A stretch of DNA of 64,000 nucleotides from positions 62,001 through 126,000 of the forward strand of contig JAFUAF010000061.1 in NCBI GenBank assembly GCA_017460805.1. The letters are read 5' to 3'. The position numbers and the translations under genes were made by a program. The notes under the pieces are model-generated. The model saw nothing but the letters and a program-made list of their open reading frames with translations, was not told where the DNA came from and ran no database searches. Origin of the DNA: Bacillota bacterium (GTDB taxonomy: Bacteria; Bacillota; Clostridia; Lachnospirales; CAG-274). This document shows, in pieces, positions 16,883 through 24,230 of this stretch; positions within the stretch are counted from its first letter, which is position 1, and each line of letters opens with the position of its first letter.

Positions 16883-17880
16883 ATATGTTTTTTCAAAAGC
16901 GCATAGCCGTATCTTTTTGTGACAAGTTCCCCGTAATAAAGTGATTTTTGCCCGTGGATAAGTGCGCCGACAGAAAGTCGATTTTCCTGCATATTGCGCA
17001 TTATCTCTGCAAGCGCGCTTCCGAGACCTTTGTGCAAAGGGTCAACGCCAAGATACATAAATATAAGTCTTTTTGGGTCTTTTCTTGTCTTTAAAAAGTC
17101 GAAAAGACCCTTTGTTTTACTGTAATCGGGAAAGGAAACAAGAAAAGCCGCAAATTTTCCGTCCTTGTAAACAAGTAAGACCCGTTTTAAATTCAGTATT
17201 TTTTTCAGAGGCATATACAGTTTTAAGAATTCGGCTTCGGTTATTTTTTTATACTCGGGGAAATCCGAATATAGCTTGCTTAAAAGTTTGTATATCTCGC
17301 ACAGTTGTCTTTTAAAGCCGAAAAATGTCATGTTAGCGAAGATAAAGCCGTTATTTTTAAAGTATTCAAGTCTTGCGGCACATTTTTTATCCCGCATATC
17401 GGGTACTTTATAGATGTTTGAATGATATTCTTCAAAGACCTCAAAGCCGCTTTCAAACCATAAACGTGGGTAATAGTGCGGGTTATAGGGTTCGCCTGTG
17501 TATGTATCGTTAAAATTATCAAGTTTTATGCGGCTTCCGAGCCAGAATGAACAGTTGTAAGGACCGATAAGCTCCGTTATTCCGATATTCTTTGCATATT
17601 CCCGAACTTTCTCAAATAAAAGCTTTGCCGTTTTTGAATTGTCAAGGCTCTCAAAATATCCGATATATCCTTTTTCTTCGCCTTTGTAATGAGTAAATAT
17701 GCAGCGGGAATACACCTTGCCCGTTTCATCGCATACCATAAAAGGCACAGCATCAAAATATCCGCTTAAAATATGTTTGCCCGCAAGGATCTGCTTTTCC
17801 GTCCTTTTATCACGCGAAAGTTTTAAAAACTCCTTTGTTTGTTTTCTTGTCAGATCGTCATATATCAGTTCATATCTCAT
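16879..17880 (-). CDS. YghO / bacterial ceramide-synthase-like GNAT acyltransferase
   Basis: A 333-residue protein without membrane segments. The N-terminal half carries the pattern GYIGYFESLDNS...AREYAKNIGITELIGPYN...EPYNPHYYPRLWFESGF, which I recognise from the YghO/bCerS-like (BcerS-like) family of double GNAT-fold proteins; a Caulobacter member N-acylates sphingoid bases to make ceramide. The C-terminal half has a GNAT acetyl-CoA-site-like VDPLHKGLGSALAEIM. It is the last gene of the lipid operon, overlapping the dikinase gene by 4 bases. An N-acyl transfer to an amine-bearing lipid is a reasonable guess, but no substrate is shown by sequence. No sphinganine-forming palmitoyltransferase lies nearby. 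Confidence 0.7.
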   Translation of the reverse strand: MRYELIYDDLTRKQTKEFLKLSRDKRTEKQILAGKHILSGYFDAVPFMVCDETGKVYSRCIFTHYKGEEKGYIGYFESLDNSKTAKLLFEKVREYAKNIGITELIGPYNCSFWLGSRIKLDNFNDTYTGEPYNPHYYPRLWFESGFEVFEEYHSNIYKVPDMRDKKCAARLEYFKNNGFIFANMTFFGFKRQLCEIYKLLSKLYSDFPEYKKITEAEFLKLYMPLKKILNLKRVLLVYKDGKFAAFLVSFPDYSKTKGLFDFLKTRKDPKRLIFMYLGVDPLHKGLGSALAEIMRNMQENRLSVGALIHGQKSLYYGELVTKRYGYALLKKHI

Positions 17881-19994
17881 AATATCCTTATCCTCCCTTT
17901 GTCTGCGTCAAGCTCGACACACATACCCGTTTTAAGTAGGCGGGAAGCGTTTTTTACATTTACAACGGCGGGCTTTTTCAGTTCACGCGAAATTATTGCC
18001 GTATGACTTAAAAGAGAGCCTCTTTCGGCTATCATGCCTTTGCAGTTTTGTATAATAAATATCCAGCCGGGGTCGGTAAAGCGGGTAACGATAATTTTGC
18101 CGCGGGTATCTGCGTTTTCTGGTCTGTCTATAACAAGGACTTCGCCCGTGACCTTTCCGCCCGAAGTCGGAGTGCCGTAAAGCGTATTTTCCGATACGGA
18201 AACCGAAGCCGAAAAGAAATTCTTTTCCGTTATCTTGTCGGCAAATACAAGCCGCCTGAAATACGGCAGCGCTTCAAGTGCATTGTATTTTGCTTTTCTT
18301 TCGGATAGGGTATTTTTTGTATATTCCTTTGAAAAACTGCTTATATTGCGTATTTCTTTCAAATAAAGATAAAAAATATCTTCTCTTGTTTCTATAATGC
18401 CGCGTTTAACAAATTCTTCACCCGTTTTAAGCATTATTTCGCGCACAAGCCCGAATATCCTGCTGCGGTCAAGACGTGACAGTTCACGGTTTTCTATACC
18501 TTTTACGGCACGTTTTAAAAAGGGAGCAAAGAAATAAGTCTTTTTTGACGGGCTTATATTGCTTGGTTCGTGTGTTTTGACATACGCATCGAGTAATTGC
18601 GGGTCGGTGCGGTATGTGGGAGTTTCAAGCTTTAATTCTCCCGATACCCTGTCGCCGTAAAGGGCGATATAACGCTCTTTTTTTGCCTTGTATTCCCTGC
18701 TTTCAAGCCCGTATTTTTTGTATGTTTTTATAAGAGAGTTAAGCGCAAGTGCGGGCTTCATACTTTCGGGCGAGATCTCGCCGAGGCGCTTCCCTTTGCG
18801 TGAAAGGTGGGTAAAAATAAAGGCATACATGTCGTTGATAAGCGTTATATCCCATACGGACAGTATCTCGGTGGTTATCTTATCATACACGGATAGAGAG
18901 TCTTTGGCCGATTTTATCAGTCTTTGATATTCGGGATATTTTTTATCAAAAAACACTTTGAGTCTCGCCATGTGTTTTGGCGTGGTAAAAAGATAGTACA
19001 TAAAGGACCCGAACATTTTCGCCTTTTGGATAAAATTTGTTTTGATTTTCGGTGCGGAAATATCCTTATTTTCAACACCAAGCATCTCCTGCCATATCTT
19101 AGTTATCCGTTTTGAAAAAGGCAAAAGTGACAAAAACGCATACCAATTAGATATAACATAGTATTCGCGGCCGTTTACGCTTTTTGTCATATTCTTTAAA
19201 TACGGCTGCATTTGCGTTACAAGCCGATCATCCTTTGAAAGACGTTTAAGACAGCCTTCAAAAATTCGGTAATATATCTCATCAACAAAGCTTTGGGTCA
19301 GCGGAAGAGTGATGTCGGGATAGCTTTCGGAAATATTGCTGCTGTCAAGCAAAATTATATTTCGGGACGGAAGAGTGGTTATCGGACGGGCCTGCAATAT
19401 ATACAGAATATCGTCTTTTACGGCAAATTCCATATCAACATAAGTGCCGAATATCTCTTCCGCTTTTTTTGACAGCAAAACTATCTCGTCAAGAAATTTT
19501 TTCGGCGGCAGTTCGTTTCCGCCATACCAAAGACAGTCATCCTTGTTGTAAAAACAGGTGTTTGTTTCCGAACTGTCGTTTACTATTCTATCGCCCGTAC
19601 CTTTGCCGAAAGTTACAGCAATTTCGTTTAAGATGCCCTGCGGGTCGGCTGTAAAAATAACACCCGAAAAATCCGCATTTATCATCTCCTGAATTATAAC
19701 ACAGCCCTTTGTTTGTTTTATTCCCTTTGCTTTGACATAATCGGAGGCATTGTCAAGACTTTTGAATACCTCGCCGACAGCGGAGGGCACATCTTTTCTT
19801 CCGACATTCAAAATCGTTTTGTACTGCCCCGCAAAAGAATGTTCCGCCCCGTCCTCGTTCCCAAATGAAGAACGCACTGCAAAAGTCTCTGCCTTTGAAA
19901 AAGAAAGGGCGATATTATCGCAGCTCTCGACCGTTATAAAAGGTGGTACTTTGAATTTGTTTTGCTGCAATATTCTTAAATTTTCGGCTTTCAT
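17877..19994 (-). CDS. Rifampicin-phosphotransferase-like dikinase (PEP-synthase family), substrate unknown
   Basis: A 705-residue three-part dikinase. Residues 1-215 form the ATP-binding PPDK_N domain (AVRSSFGNEDG, SFAGQYKTIL, SGVIFTADP, YVDMEFAV, LQARPIT). Residues 215-600 match no motif I know and contain basic and hydrophobic stretches. Residues 610-705 form the swivelling phosphohistidine domain, with the catalytic histidine H664 in SLLSHTAIISREL. The PEP/pyruvate barrel that follows this domain in true PEP synthase is absent, so the layout matches rifampicin phosphotransferase, where the middle domain binds the acceptor. Here it sits between UbiA and acyltransferase genes (4-base overlaps both sides), so a lipid acceptor is plausible but unproven. 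Confidence 0.78.
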   Translation of the reverse strand: MKAENLRILQQNKFKVPPFITVESCDNIALSFSKAETFAVRSSFGNEDGAEHSFAGQYKTILNVGRKDVPSAVGEVFKSLDNASDYVKAKGIKQTKGCVIIQEMINADFSGVIFTADPQGILNEIAVTFGKGTGDRIVNDSSETNTCFYNKDDCLWYGGNELPPKKFLDEIVLLSKKAEEIFGTYVDMEFAVKDDILYILQARPITTLPSRNIILLDSSNISESYPDITLPLTQSFVDEIYYRIFEGCLKRLSKDDRLVTQMQPYLKNMTKSVNGREYYVISNWYAFLSLLPFSKRITKIWQEMLGVENKDISAPKIKTNFIQKAKMFGSFMYYLFTTPKHMARLKVFFDKKYPEYQRLIKSAKDSLSVYDKITTEILSVWDITLINDMYAFIFTHLSRKGKRLGEISPESMKPALALNSLIKTYKKYGLESREYKAKKERYIALYGDRVSGELKLETPTYRTDPQLLDAYVKTHEPSNISPSKKTYFFAPFLKRAVKGIENRELSRLDRSRIFGLVREIMLKTGEEFVKRGIIETREDIFYLYLKEIRNISSFSKEYTKNTLSERKAKYNALEALPYFRRLVFADKITEKNFFSASVSVSENTLYGTPTSGGKVTGEVLVIDRPENADTRGKIIVTRFTDPGWIFIIQNCKGMIAERGSLLSHTAIISRELKKPAVVNVKNASRLLKTGMCVELDADKGRIRIL

Positions 19995-20899
19995 ATTCTT
20001 ACCCCCGCTAAGTATGTTGCTACCGTCAGTATCATCAGGCTTTCCTGTATATAAGTGTATTTTTCGACCTTATCCACAAGTTTAAATACCGTGGGGTCTT
20101 TTTTGAATTCGATAAACTTGGCGCTCATCCAAATAACATTTATAAGCAGGGCGATCACCGACAGCTTATTCAGATTCCAAACAAGAATAAAATTTGTGAC
20201 TATATCCACCCAAGTCATGATAAACACAAAATCCACGCTTTTTTTATATCCGAACAGCTTTGAATAGGTCACATATTCCGTTTCGTCCTTCGGCGCGCGT
20301 ATTTTCCTTGACACTTCCCATATAAGTGCGGGGAAATAAAGCGTCATTACCGCAAGGCAGTTTGTCAGGTCGAAAGGCTTTATCGAATATTTGATGACCA
20401 CAAAACTTATTATATAGATGTTCATTATTATCTGTACGGGATTATGGGTCAGCAGTGCAAGCGGAAGAGATTTTTGAATTTTATGCTTTTGGAAAAACCA
20501 TATCGCCATCAGACTGCCGTAGGTGTACAGAATTATGCAGAAAACAAAATTGTTCATAAAAACATAATTAAGCGCAAGTGTAAGAGCGATGAGCAGGGTA
20601 ATAAAAACTGCAAGATCACTTTTTTTGGTACGTCCCGAGGGCAGGGGACGGTGTGCGAACAATCGGCAGTCCAGCTCGTAGTCCTTGAAATCATCGGCGA
20701 TCCTCAGCCAGCACAAAAAGCTGAACACAGTAAACGCGCCGACAAGTTCTCCCGCACCGAGATCGAAAGCTGTTACGCCGTGATTTAAAAGCACAATAAA
20801 GTAAATTTCAAAAAACAGAAGTCCGCCTAAAATAAGTCTCGGGATTATCGGGTACATCTCTTTAAAATAAATATTAAGTCTTTTCAATGAAGCAGTCAT
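19991..20899 (-). CDS. UbiA-family membrane prenyltransferase
   Basis: A 302-residue, roughly eight- to nine-helix membrane protein. The first aspartate-rich motif is ADDFKDYELD (D70, D73, D77 in the DxxDxxxD pattern), followed by HRPLPSGR, which is typical of UbiA. The second motif region reads EVSRKIRAPKDETEYVTYSKLFG, as in a UbiA subfamily distinct from 4-hydroxybenzoate or protoheme transferases. These enzymes transfer a polyprenyl chain to an aromatic ring or to a lipid head group. It sits between psd and the dikinase with 4-base overlaps at both ends. Acceptor and chain length cannot be read from the sequence. Confidence 0.85.
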   Translation of the reverse strand: MTASLKRLNIYFKEMYPIIPRLILGGLLFFEIYFIVLLNHGVTAFDLGAGELVGAFTVFSFLCWLRIADDFKDYELDCRLFAHRPLPSGRTKKSDLAVFITLLIALTLALNYVFMNNFVFCIILYTYGSLMAIWFFQKHKIQKSLPLALLTHNPVQIIMNIYIISFVVIKYSIKPFDLTNCLAVMTLYFPALIWEVSRKIRAPKDETEYVTYSKLFGYKKSVDFVFIMTWVDIVTNFILVWNLNKLSVIALLINVIWMSAKFIEFKKDPTVFKLVDKVEKYTYIQESLMILTVATYLAGVRI

Positions 20900-21714
20900 A
20901 TTCTTTCACCTATCCTTTCTCCGATATGTACACGGGTCTCTATGCCTGCCGCGGAATTTTTCAGTATATCTTCATCGGGTCTTATATTGTTTATAAGAAG
21001 AACGACAGTAGAGCCGCCGTATTCAAAATACCCCTTTTCCTCATATCTCGAAAAAGTTCTTTTGCCGTGGTTGTTTATTTTTCCGATAAGCATTGCGCCG
21101 ATTTCGGTCTGTATTGCCTGTCCAAAATGCTTTGTGTCCATAAGAGTGACAAAACGGCTGTTTTTGCAGTATACACCATCCTCAAATTCTCTTATTGTGT
21201 GAAGCATACCCTTTATTCTTTTTTGAAGAATTGTTCTGCCGTCGTCAAAAAATATATAGCGGTGGCAGTTTTCCACACTAAGTCTGAAAACAAGGGCATA
21301 TTCAAAGTCGGTATTTTTTATGCTCGTCAGTTCGTCAATGCTGTAGACGGAATTTTTTATGTAAAACTTGGTATCATCGGATATTCTGTAAACGCAGAGC
21401 TTTGCATCAGCCGGAGATATAAGTTCATTTTCTTTTGAAGCGGTTTCAAAAGTCAGATTGCGTGTAAAAAAATCATTGAAGCTTTTATATTTCTTTCCGT
21501 CTTTTATGCCGTACAGGGTTTGAAATTTCCTTATTTTGCCCTTGGAAAGAGGGGAAGAGATATAAAGTCCGTATAATTTTGAAAACCACGGCCTTGCAAA
21601 TATTGTTTTAAGCAGTATTCTTCCGATTTTGCTGCCGTATAAAAACTGTAAGACTTCCTGTTTGTATTCGGGCTCATTTACCGAAGTTTTAAGTTTTCTG
21701 TCATAAACAAGCAT
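20896..21714 (-). CDS. psd: Phosphatidylserine decarboxylase proenzyme
   Basis: Converts phosphatidylserine to phosphatidylethanolamine at the membrane. The 272-residue proenzyme keeps the self-cleavage motif GGST with the pyruvoyl-forming serine at S235, LISPADAKL, and ENCHRYIF with its histidine. The N-terminus MLVYDRKLKTS resembles the start of other clostridial Psd proteins, so I keep the ATG at 21714, although it puts the start 37 bases inside the preceding pssA gene. It overlaps UbiA by 4 bases. It should cleave into beta and alpha chains after synthesis. Confidence 0.94.
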   Translation of the reverse strand: MLVYDRKLKTSVNEPEYKQEVLQFLYGSKIGRILLKTIFARPWFSKLYGLYISSPLSKGKIRKFQTLYGIKDGKKYKSFNDFFTRNLTFETASKENELISPADAKLCVYRISDDTKFYIKNSVYSIDELTSIKNTDFEYALVFRLSVENCHRYIFFDDGRTILQKRIKGMLHTIREFEDGVYCKNSRFVTLMDTKHFGQAIQTEIGAMLIGKINNHGKRTFSRYEEKGYFEYGGSTVVLLINNIRPDEDILKNSAAGIETRVHIGERIGERI

Positions 21715-22280
21715 AAAATCACTCCGATCACAGCCGCCGCCGATAGGATAACAAGATACATTTTACCGCGCGGCTTTTTGATTTTTATATCAAGTACGAA
21801 AAATATCGCTAAAATACAGTAAAAAGGGTAAAAAAAATAAAGGCTGTTCATAATTTTTGCAATTATGCAGCATAAAGGCAGTATCAAGGCACTGTATGTT
21901 ACGGGCAGTCCCGTAAAGTATTCTCCGCCGTCATCGGTCATGTCAAACCATGCGAGCCTTGTTATGCAGGCAACGGCGTAGAGCAGGGCAATAACGATAC
22001 TTGCGGGCTTATAAAGCGGCATATTCAAAAGCAGAACACAGGGCAGGGCGGCAAATGAGAACATATCCGCAAGACTGTCTATCTTTCTGCCAAATTGCTT
22101 TTGAAGTTCGTTTCTTTTGCATTTTCTTGCCACAGTACCGTCAAACATATCACATATACCCGCAAAGAGCAGACAAAGCATAGCTGAATATAAATTTGTA
22201 TTGGCAAAGCATATCCCGATCATTGCAAAAAATATGCCCGTATAAGTAAGCAGTACGCTTTTATTGAAACAGCCTATCAT
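21678..22280 (-). CDS. pssA: CDP-diacylglycerol:serine O-phosphatidyltransferase
   Basis: A 200-residue membrane enzyme of the CDP-alcohol phosphatidyltransferase family. The signature is D44-x2-D47-G48-x2-A51-R52, followed after 11 residues by G64-x3-D68-x3-D72, the longer spacing common in clostridial PssA proteins. About six hydrophobic helices follow. The adjoining psd makes serine the likely alcohol. It overlaps the CarS-like gene upstream by 4 bases and psd downstream by 37. If CarS supplies the CDP-lipid, the lipid part may not be ordinary diacylglycerol. Confidence 0.88.
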   Translation of the reverse strand: MIGCFNKSVLLTYTGIFFAMIGICFANTNLYSAMLCLLFAGICDMFDGTVARKCKRNELQKQFGRKIDSLADMFSFAALPCVLLLNMPLYKPASIVIALLYAVACITRLAWFDMTDDGGEYFTGLPVTYSALILPLCCIIAKIMNSLYFFYPFYCILAIFFVLDIKIKKPRGKMYLVILSAAAVIGVILCLFMTENLKLR

Positions 22281-22837
22281 AAATTCCGCCTCACTTTCAG
22301 TTTAAGAAGTGTAAGATTTACAAAAAGATGCGTCAGCCCGCCAAGCAGGATATATGGCAGGAATAAATGCCATTTATCCGATAATATGCAGATAACAAGT
22401 GCAATACCCGTTACGGAGTCTATCCTGTCTATGATAAGAAATACGGCTCTCATGTCGCTTTTTATGGTCTTTCCCGCTTCAATACCAAGCCTGCGCTTTA
22501 AAAAGCTGTTCGGCAGTTCAAAAAGCATATACATAAAGCCGAGCAAAGCACCCGCACAAAAATTGAATAAAACCGTGTTTTCATATTTTGTATATATATC
22601 ATTAGGAAGTCCCGCTGCACCGATAAGCACCTGAAAAAGCGAGCAAAAAACTATCATCGACAAAAAGCCCGTTATTGTTTTGTTGTCACCTAAAAGCCGT
22701 TTTCCGTCTTTTAGGCAAAGTCCGCTGTCAAGCGGTTTTCTGTGACTTTTATAAAAGGCGGACTTACAAAACAGCATATTTGCTATGCCGCCGAGGATAA
22801 CGGGCATGATTGTTACAAACATTTTTAAAACAACCAT
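22277..22837 (-). CDS. CarS-like CTP:lipid-phosphate cytidylyltransferase
   Basis: A 186-residue, five- to six-helix membrane protein that resembles CDP-archaeol synthase (CarS). Supporting motifs are the N-terminal PVILGGIANM, KPLDSGLCLKDGKRLLGDNKT (PLD near residue 35, GDNKT at 50-54), and FLKRRLGIEAGK with the later DRIDSVTG. CarS attaches CMP to a lipid phosphate made of isoprenoid ethers in archaea; bacterial homologues exist but few have a known substrate. It sits just before pssA, so it would provide the CDP-lipid used there. The start overlaps the kinase gene by 13 bases, with a GAAGGAG site about 13 bases upstream. Confidence 0.82.
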   Translation of the reverse strand: MVVLKMFVTIMPVILGGIANMLFCKSAFYKSHRKPLDSGLCLKDGKRLLGDNKTITGFLSMIVFCSLFQVLIGAAGLPNDIYTKYENTVLFNFCAGALLGFMYMLFELPNSFLKRRLGIEAGKTIKSDMRAVFLIIDRIDSVTGIALVICILSDKWHLFLPYILLGGLTHLFVNLTLLKLKVRRNL

Positions 22838-23178
22838 TTCAGCACCATAGCTCCTTCACCGATATAAAAGGCAAGTCCCCACCATAAGACAGCAGCTGCC
22901 GCCATATCTTTAAGTGCGCCGATAATTTTATTGAACTCGGGGCAGACATAATCCGCCATATATTCCATTGCCGTATTCATGCTTTCCGCAGAGCAAACGC
23001 CTGCGACCGTTATCATATAGTACAGATGGCAGTAAACGGGGACTTTTATCATAAGATTTATCAAAAGAGCCGCCGCAAAATTCATCAGATAGTATTTAAA
23101 ATTTTTTTCGTGAGAAAAGGCGTATAGAATACCTTTGAATGCCGTTTTGAAACTGGCGGCAAATGTTGCGTTTTTCAT
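22825..23178 (-). CDS. dgkA: Diacylglycerol / undecaprenol kinase
   Basis: A small three-helix membrane kinase (117 residues) of the DagK family. The signature is SAESMNTAMEYMADYV, matching the ExxNTAIExxxD core, followed by ALKDMAAAAVL. In Firmicutes such enzymes phosphorylate undecaprenol or diacylglycerol. I chose ATG 23178, 8 bases after AAGGGG; an in-frame GTG at 23187 overlaps that site. It lies a few bases after the small anti-sigma-like gene. In this operon it could provide the lipid phosphate for CarS, although the acceptor is unknown. Confidence 0.88.
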   Translation of the reverse strand: MKNATFAASFKTAFKGILYAFSHEKNFKYYLMNFAAALLINLMIKVPVYCHLYYMITVAGVCSAESMNTAMEYMADYVCPEFNKIIGALKDMAAAAVLWWGLAFYIGEGAMVLKWLF

Positions 23179-23190
23179 ATTTATCACCCC

Positions 23191-23424
23191 TTATAAAAAT
23201 TTGCTTTTAAGTGAAACAAGGTCTATGCCCAAAAATCTTACGGCCGCAAATACAAACAGAAAACAAGCGGCTACAGATGCAAACATCTTTATAACAGAAG
23301 ACCTGCGGTTTTTCTTTTTAACAAGCTCGCGGCTGAACTCCAGTATCTCGGTTATTATTTTTTCGTCCGATTCTTTGCTCGGCCTTAAAAGGTCAAAAGC
23401 TTCGGCTATTCTTTTATCTTTCAT
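23191..23424 (-). CDS. Putative minimal anti-sigma factor
   Basis: A 77-residue protein with a charged cytoplasmic N-terminus (about 1-43), one hydrophobic helix (about 44-65, IKMFASVAACFLFVFAAV) and a short tail. The helical N-terminus MKDKRIAEAFDLLRPS resembles the sigma-binding segment of anti-sigma factors that follow ECF sigma genes in Clostridia, but the usual extracellular sensor domain is missing. It overlaps the sigma gene by 4 bases. The role is inferred from position and shape; there is no zinc-binding motif to confirm it. Confidence 0.65.
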   Translation of the reverse strand: MKDKRIAEAFDLLRPSKESDEKIITEILEFSRELVKKKNRRSSVIKMFASVAACFLFVFAAVRFLGIDLVSLKSKFL

Positions 23425-23921
23425 TCAAAATCACCTCCAAGTTTTTCTTTAAGCAGTTTACGCGCGTCATGCAGATAATTTCTGATGGTAGACTGCGGAC
23501 GGAAGAGGGCTTTTGCTATCTCGACAGAGGAATAGCCCTCATAATAATACATATAGACAACATTTTTTAATTTTTCGGGCAGTTCTTTTACGGCGTTTAA
23601 AACTTCGTCTGTTTTCTGCGGCGGTGCTTCGGCTTCGCTTGCTTCTTCAAGGCTTGTGCGTTTCCGCCACCAGTTTCTGAGCACGTTTTTGCATATATTT
23701 GATGCTGTGCGTATAAGCCATGCCTTTTCGTGTTCTTCGTTTTTGAAAACGGGCTCTGTTTTTATCATTTGGATAAAAGTGTCGGAAACTGCATCCTCGG
23801 TGTCTGCCGTGTTTTTCATATATGTAAAGCACACACGCCAGACCGTCAGTTTGTTGCGCTCGTATATCTCTTTTATTTTTTCTTCCGTCAGGATATTTTT
23901 TGATATAATATTTTTCATCAT
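23421..23921 (-). CDS. ECF-type RNA polymerase sigma factor
   Basis: A 166-residue alternative sigma factor. Region 2 (about 20-85) contains FTYMKNTADTEDAVSDTFIQM and the promoter-melting segment AWLIRTASNICKNVLR; region 4 (about 105-160) has LPEKLKNVVYMYYYEGYSSVEIAKAL with a helix-turn-helix. A GGAGGG site precedes the start. It heads nine overlapping minus-strand genes, so it probably controls its own operon, as ECF factors generally do. The signal is unknown. Confidence 0.93.
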   Translation of the reverse strand: MMKNIISKNILTEEKIKEIYERNKLTVWRVCFTYMKNTADTEDAVSDTFIQMIKTEPVFKNEEHEKAWLIRTASNICKNVLRNWWRKRTSLEEASEAEAPPQKTDEVLNAVKELPEKLKNVVYMYYYEGYSSVEIAKALFRPQSTIRNYLHDARKLLKEKLGGDFE

Positions 23922-23936
23922 TTTGCCCTCCTTTCA

Positions 23937-23967
23937 CTTATAATACAATCGGGGATGTCAAAGTGTC
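23937..23967 (-). promoter_or_regulatory. Possible promoter of the sigma/lipid operon
   Basis: Reading the minus strand, GACACTTTGACATCCCCG is followed by TATTATAAG at 23945-23937, just ahead of the ribosome site. TTGACA is only 10 bases from TATTAT, too close for a housekeeping promoter; GACACT with a 16-base spacer would suit an ECF promoter better. Low certainty. Confidence 0.35.
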
Positions 23968-24104
23968 GGAAAAATTTTCAAATTTTTTAAAAATTTTTTA
24001 TATTTTTAATTATACTTGAATTTAAGCTGTTTTGTAAAGCATTCATTCAATATTCATAAAATCGTAAGAATTTGCATTTTATTGAAAAAATTGTAACAAA
24101 GTAC

Positions 24105-24133
24105 TTGAAATCCGTTTATTTATATGTTATAAT
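24105..24133 (+). promoter_or_regulatory. Promoter of the rimP-nusA-infB operon
   Basis: TTGAAA at 24105-24110 and TATAAT at 24128-24133, spacer 17. The region between 23946 and 24104 is AT-rich with no gene. Confidence 0.83.
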
Positions 24134-24155
24134 ACACACAGTTGACGTTGTTTAG

Positions 24156-24185
24156 GTAGAGTGGGTTATGCCCACTCTACTTTTA
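24156..24185 (+). other. Perfect 10-pair hairpin in the rimP leader
   Basis: GTAGAGTGGG (24156-24165), loop TTATG, CCCACTCTAC (24171-24180), then CTTTTATG. It lies about 20 bases after the promoter and 50 before rimP. The short T run makes it a possible weak terminator, attenuator or RNA-stabilising 5' structure. Confidence 0.65.
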
Positions 24186-24230
24186 TGATATGGAAAAATG
24201 CCGACGGAAAGATAAAGAAAGGATGATTAA

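Noticed and set aside
16879-23921. Complete archaeal ether-lipid pathway
   Set aside because: CarS-like, UbiA and PssA are present, but GGGP synthase, a prenyl synthase and GGGP reductase are not in the window, so the claim cannot be made.
23966-24060. AT-rich palindromes as a terminator or attachment site
   Set aside because: Runs of A and T pair trivially; no GC stem, no mobile gene and no flanking repeat.
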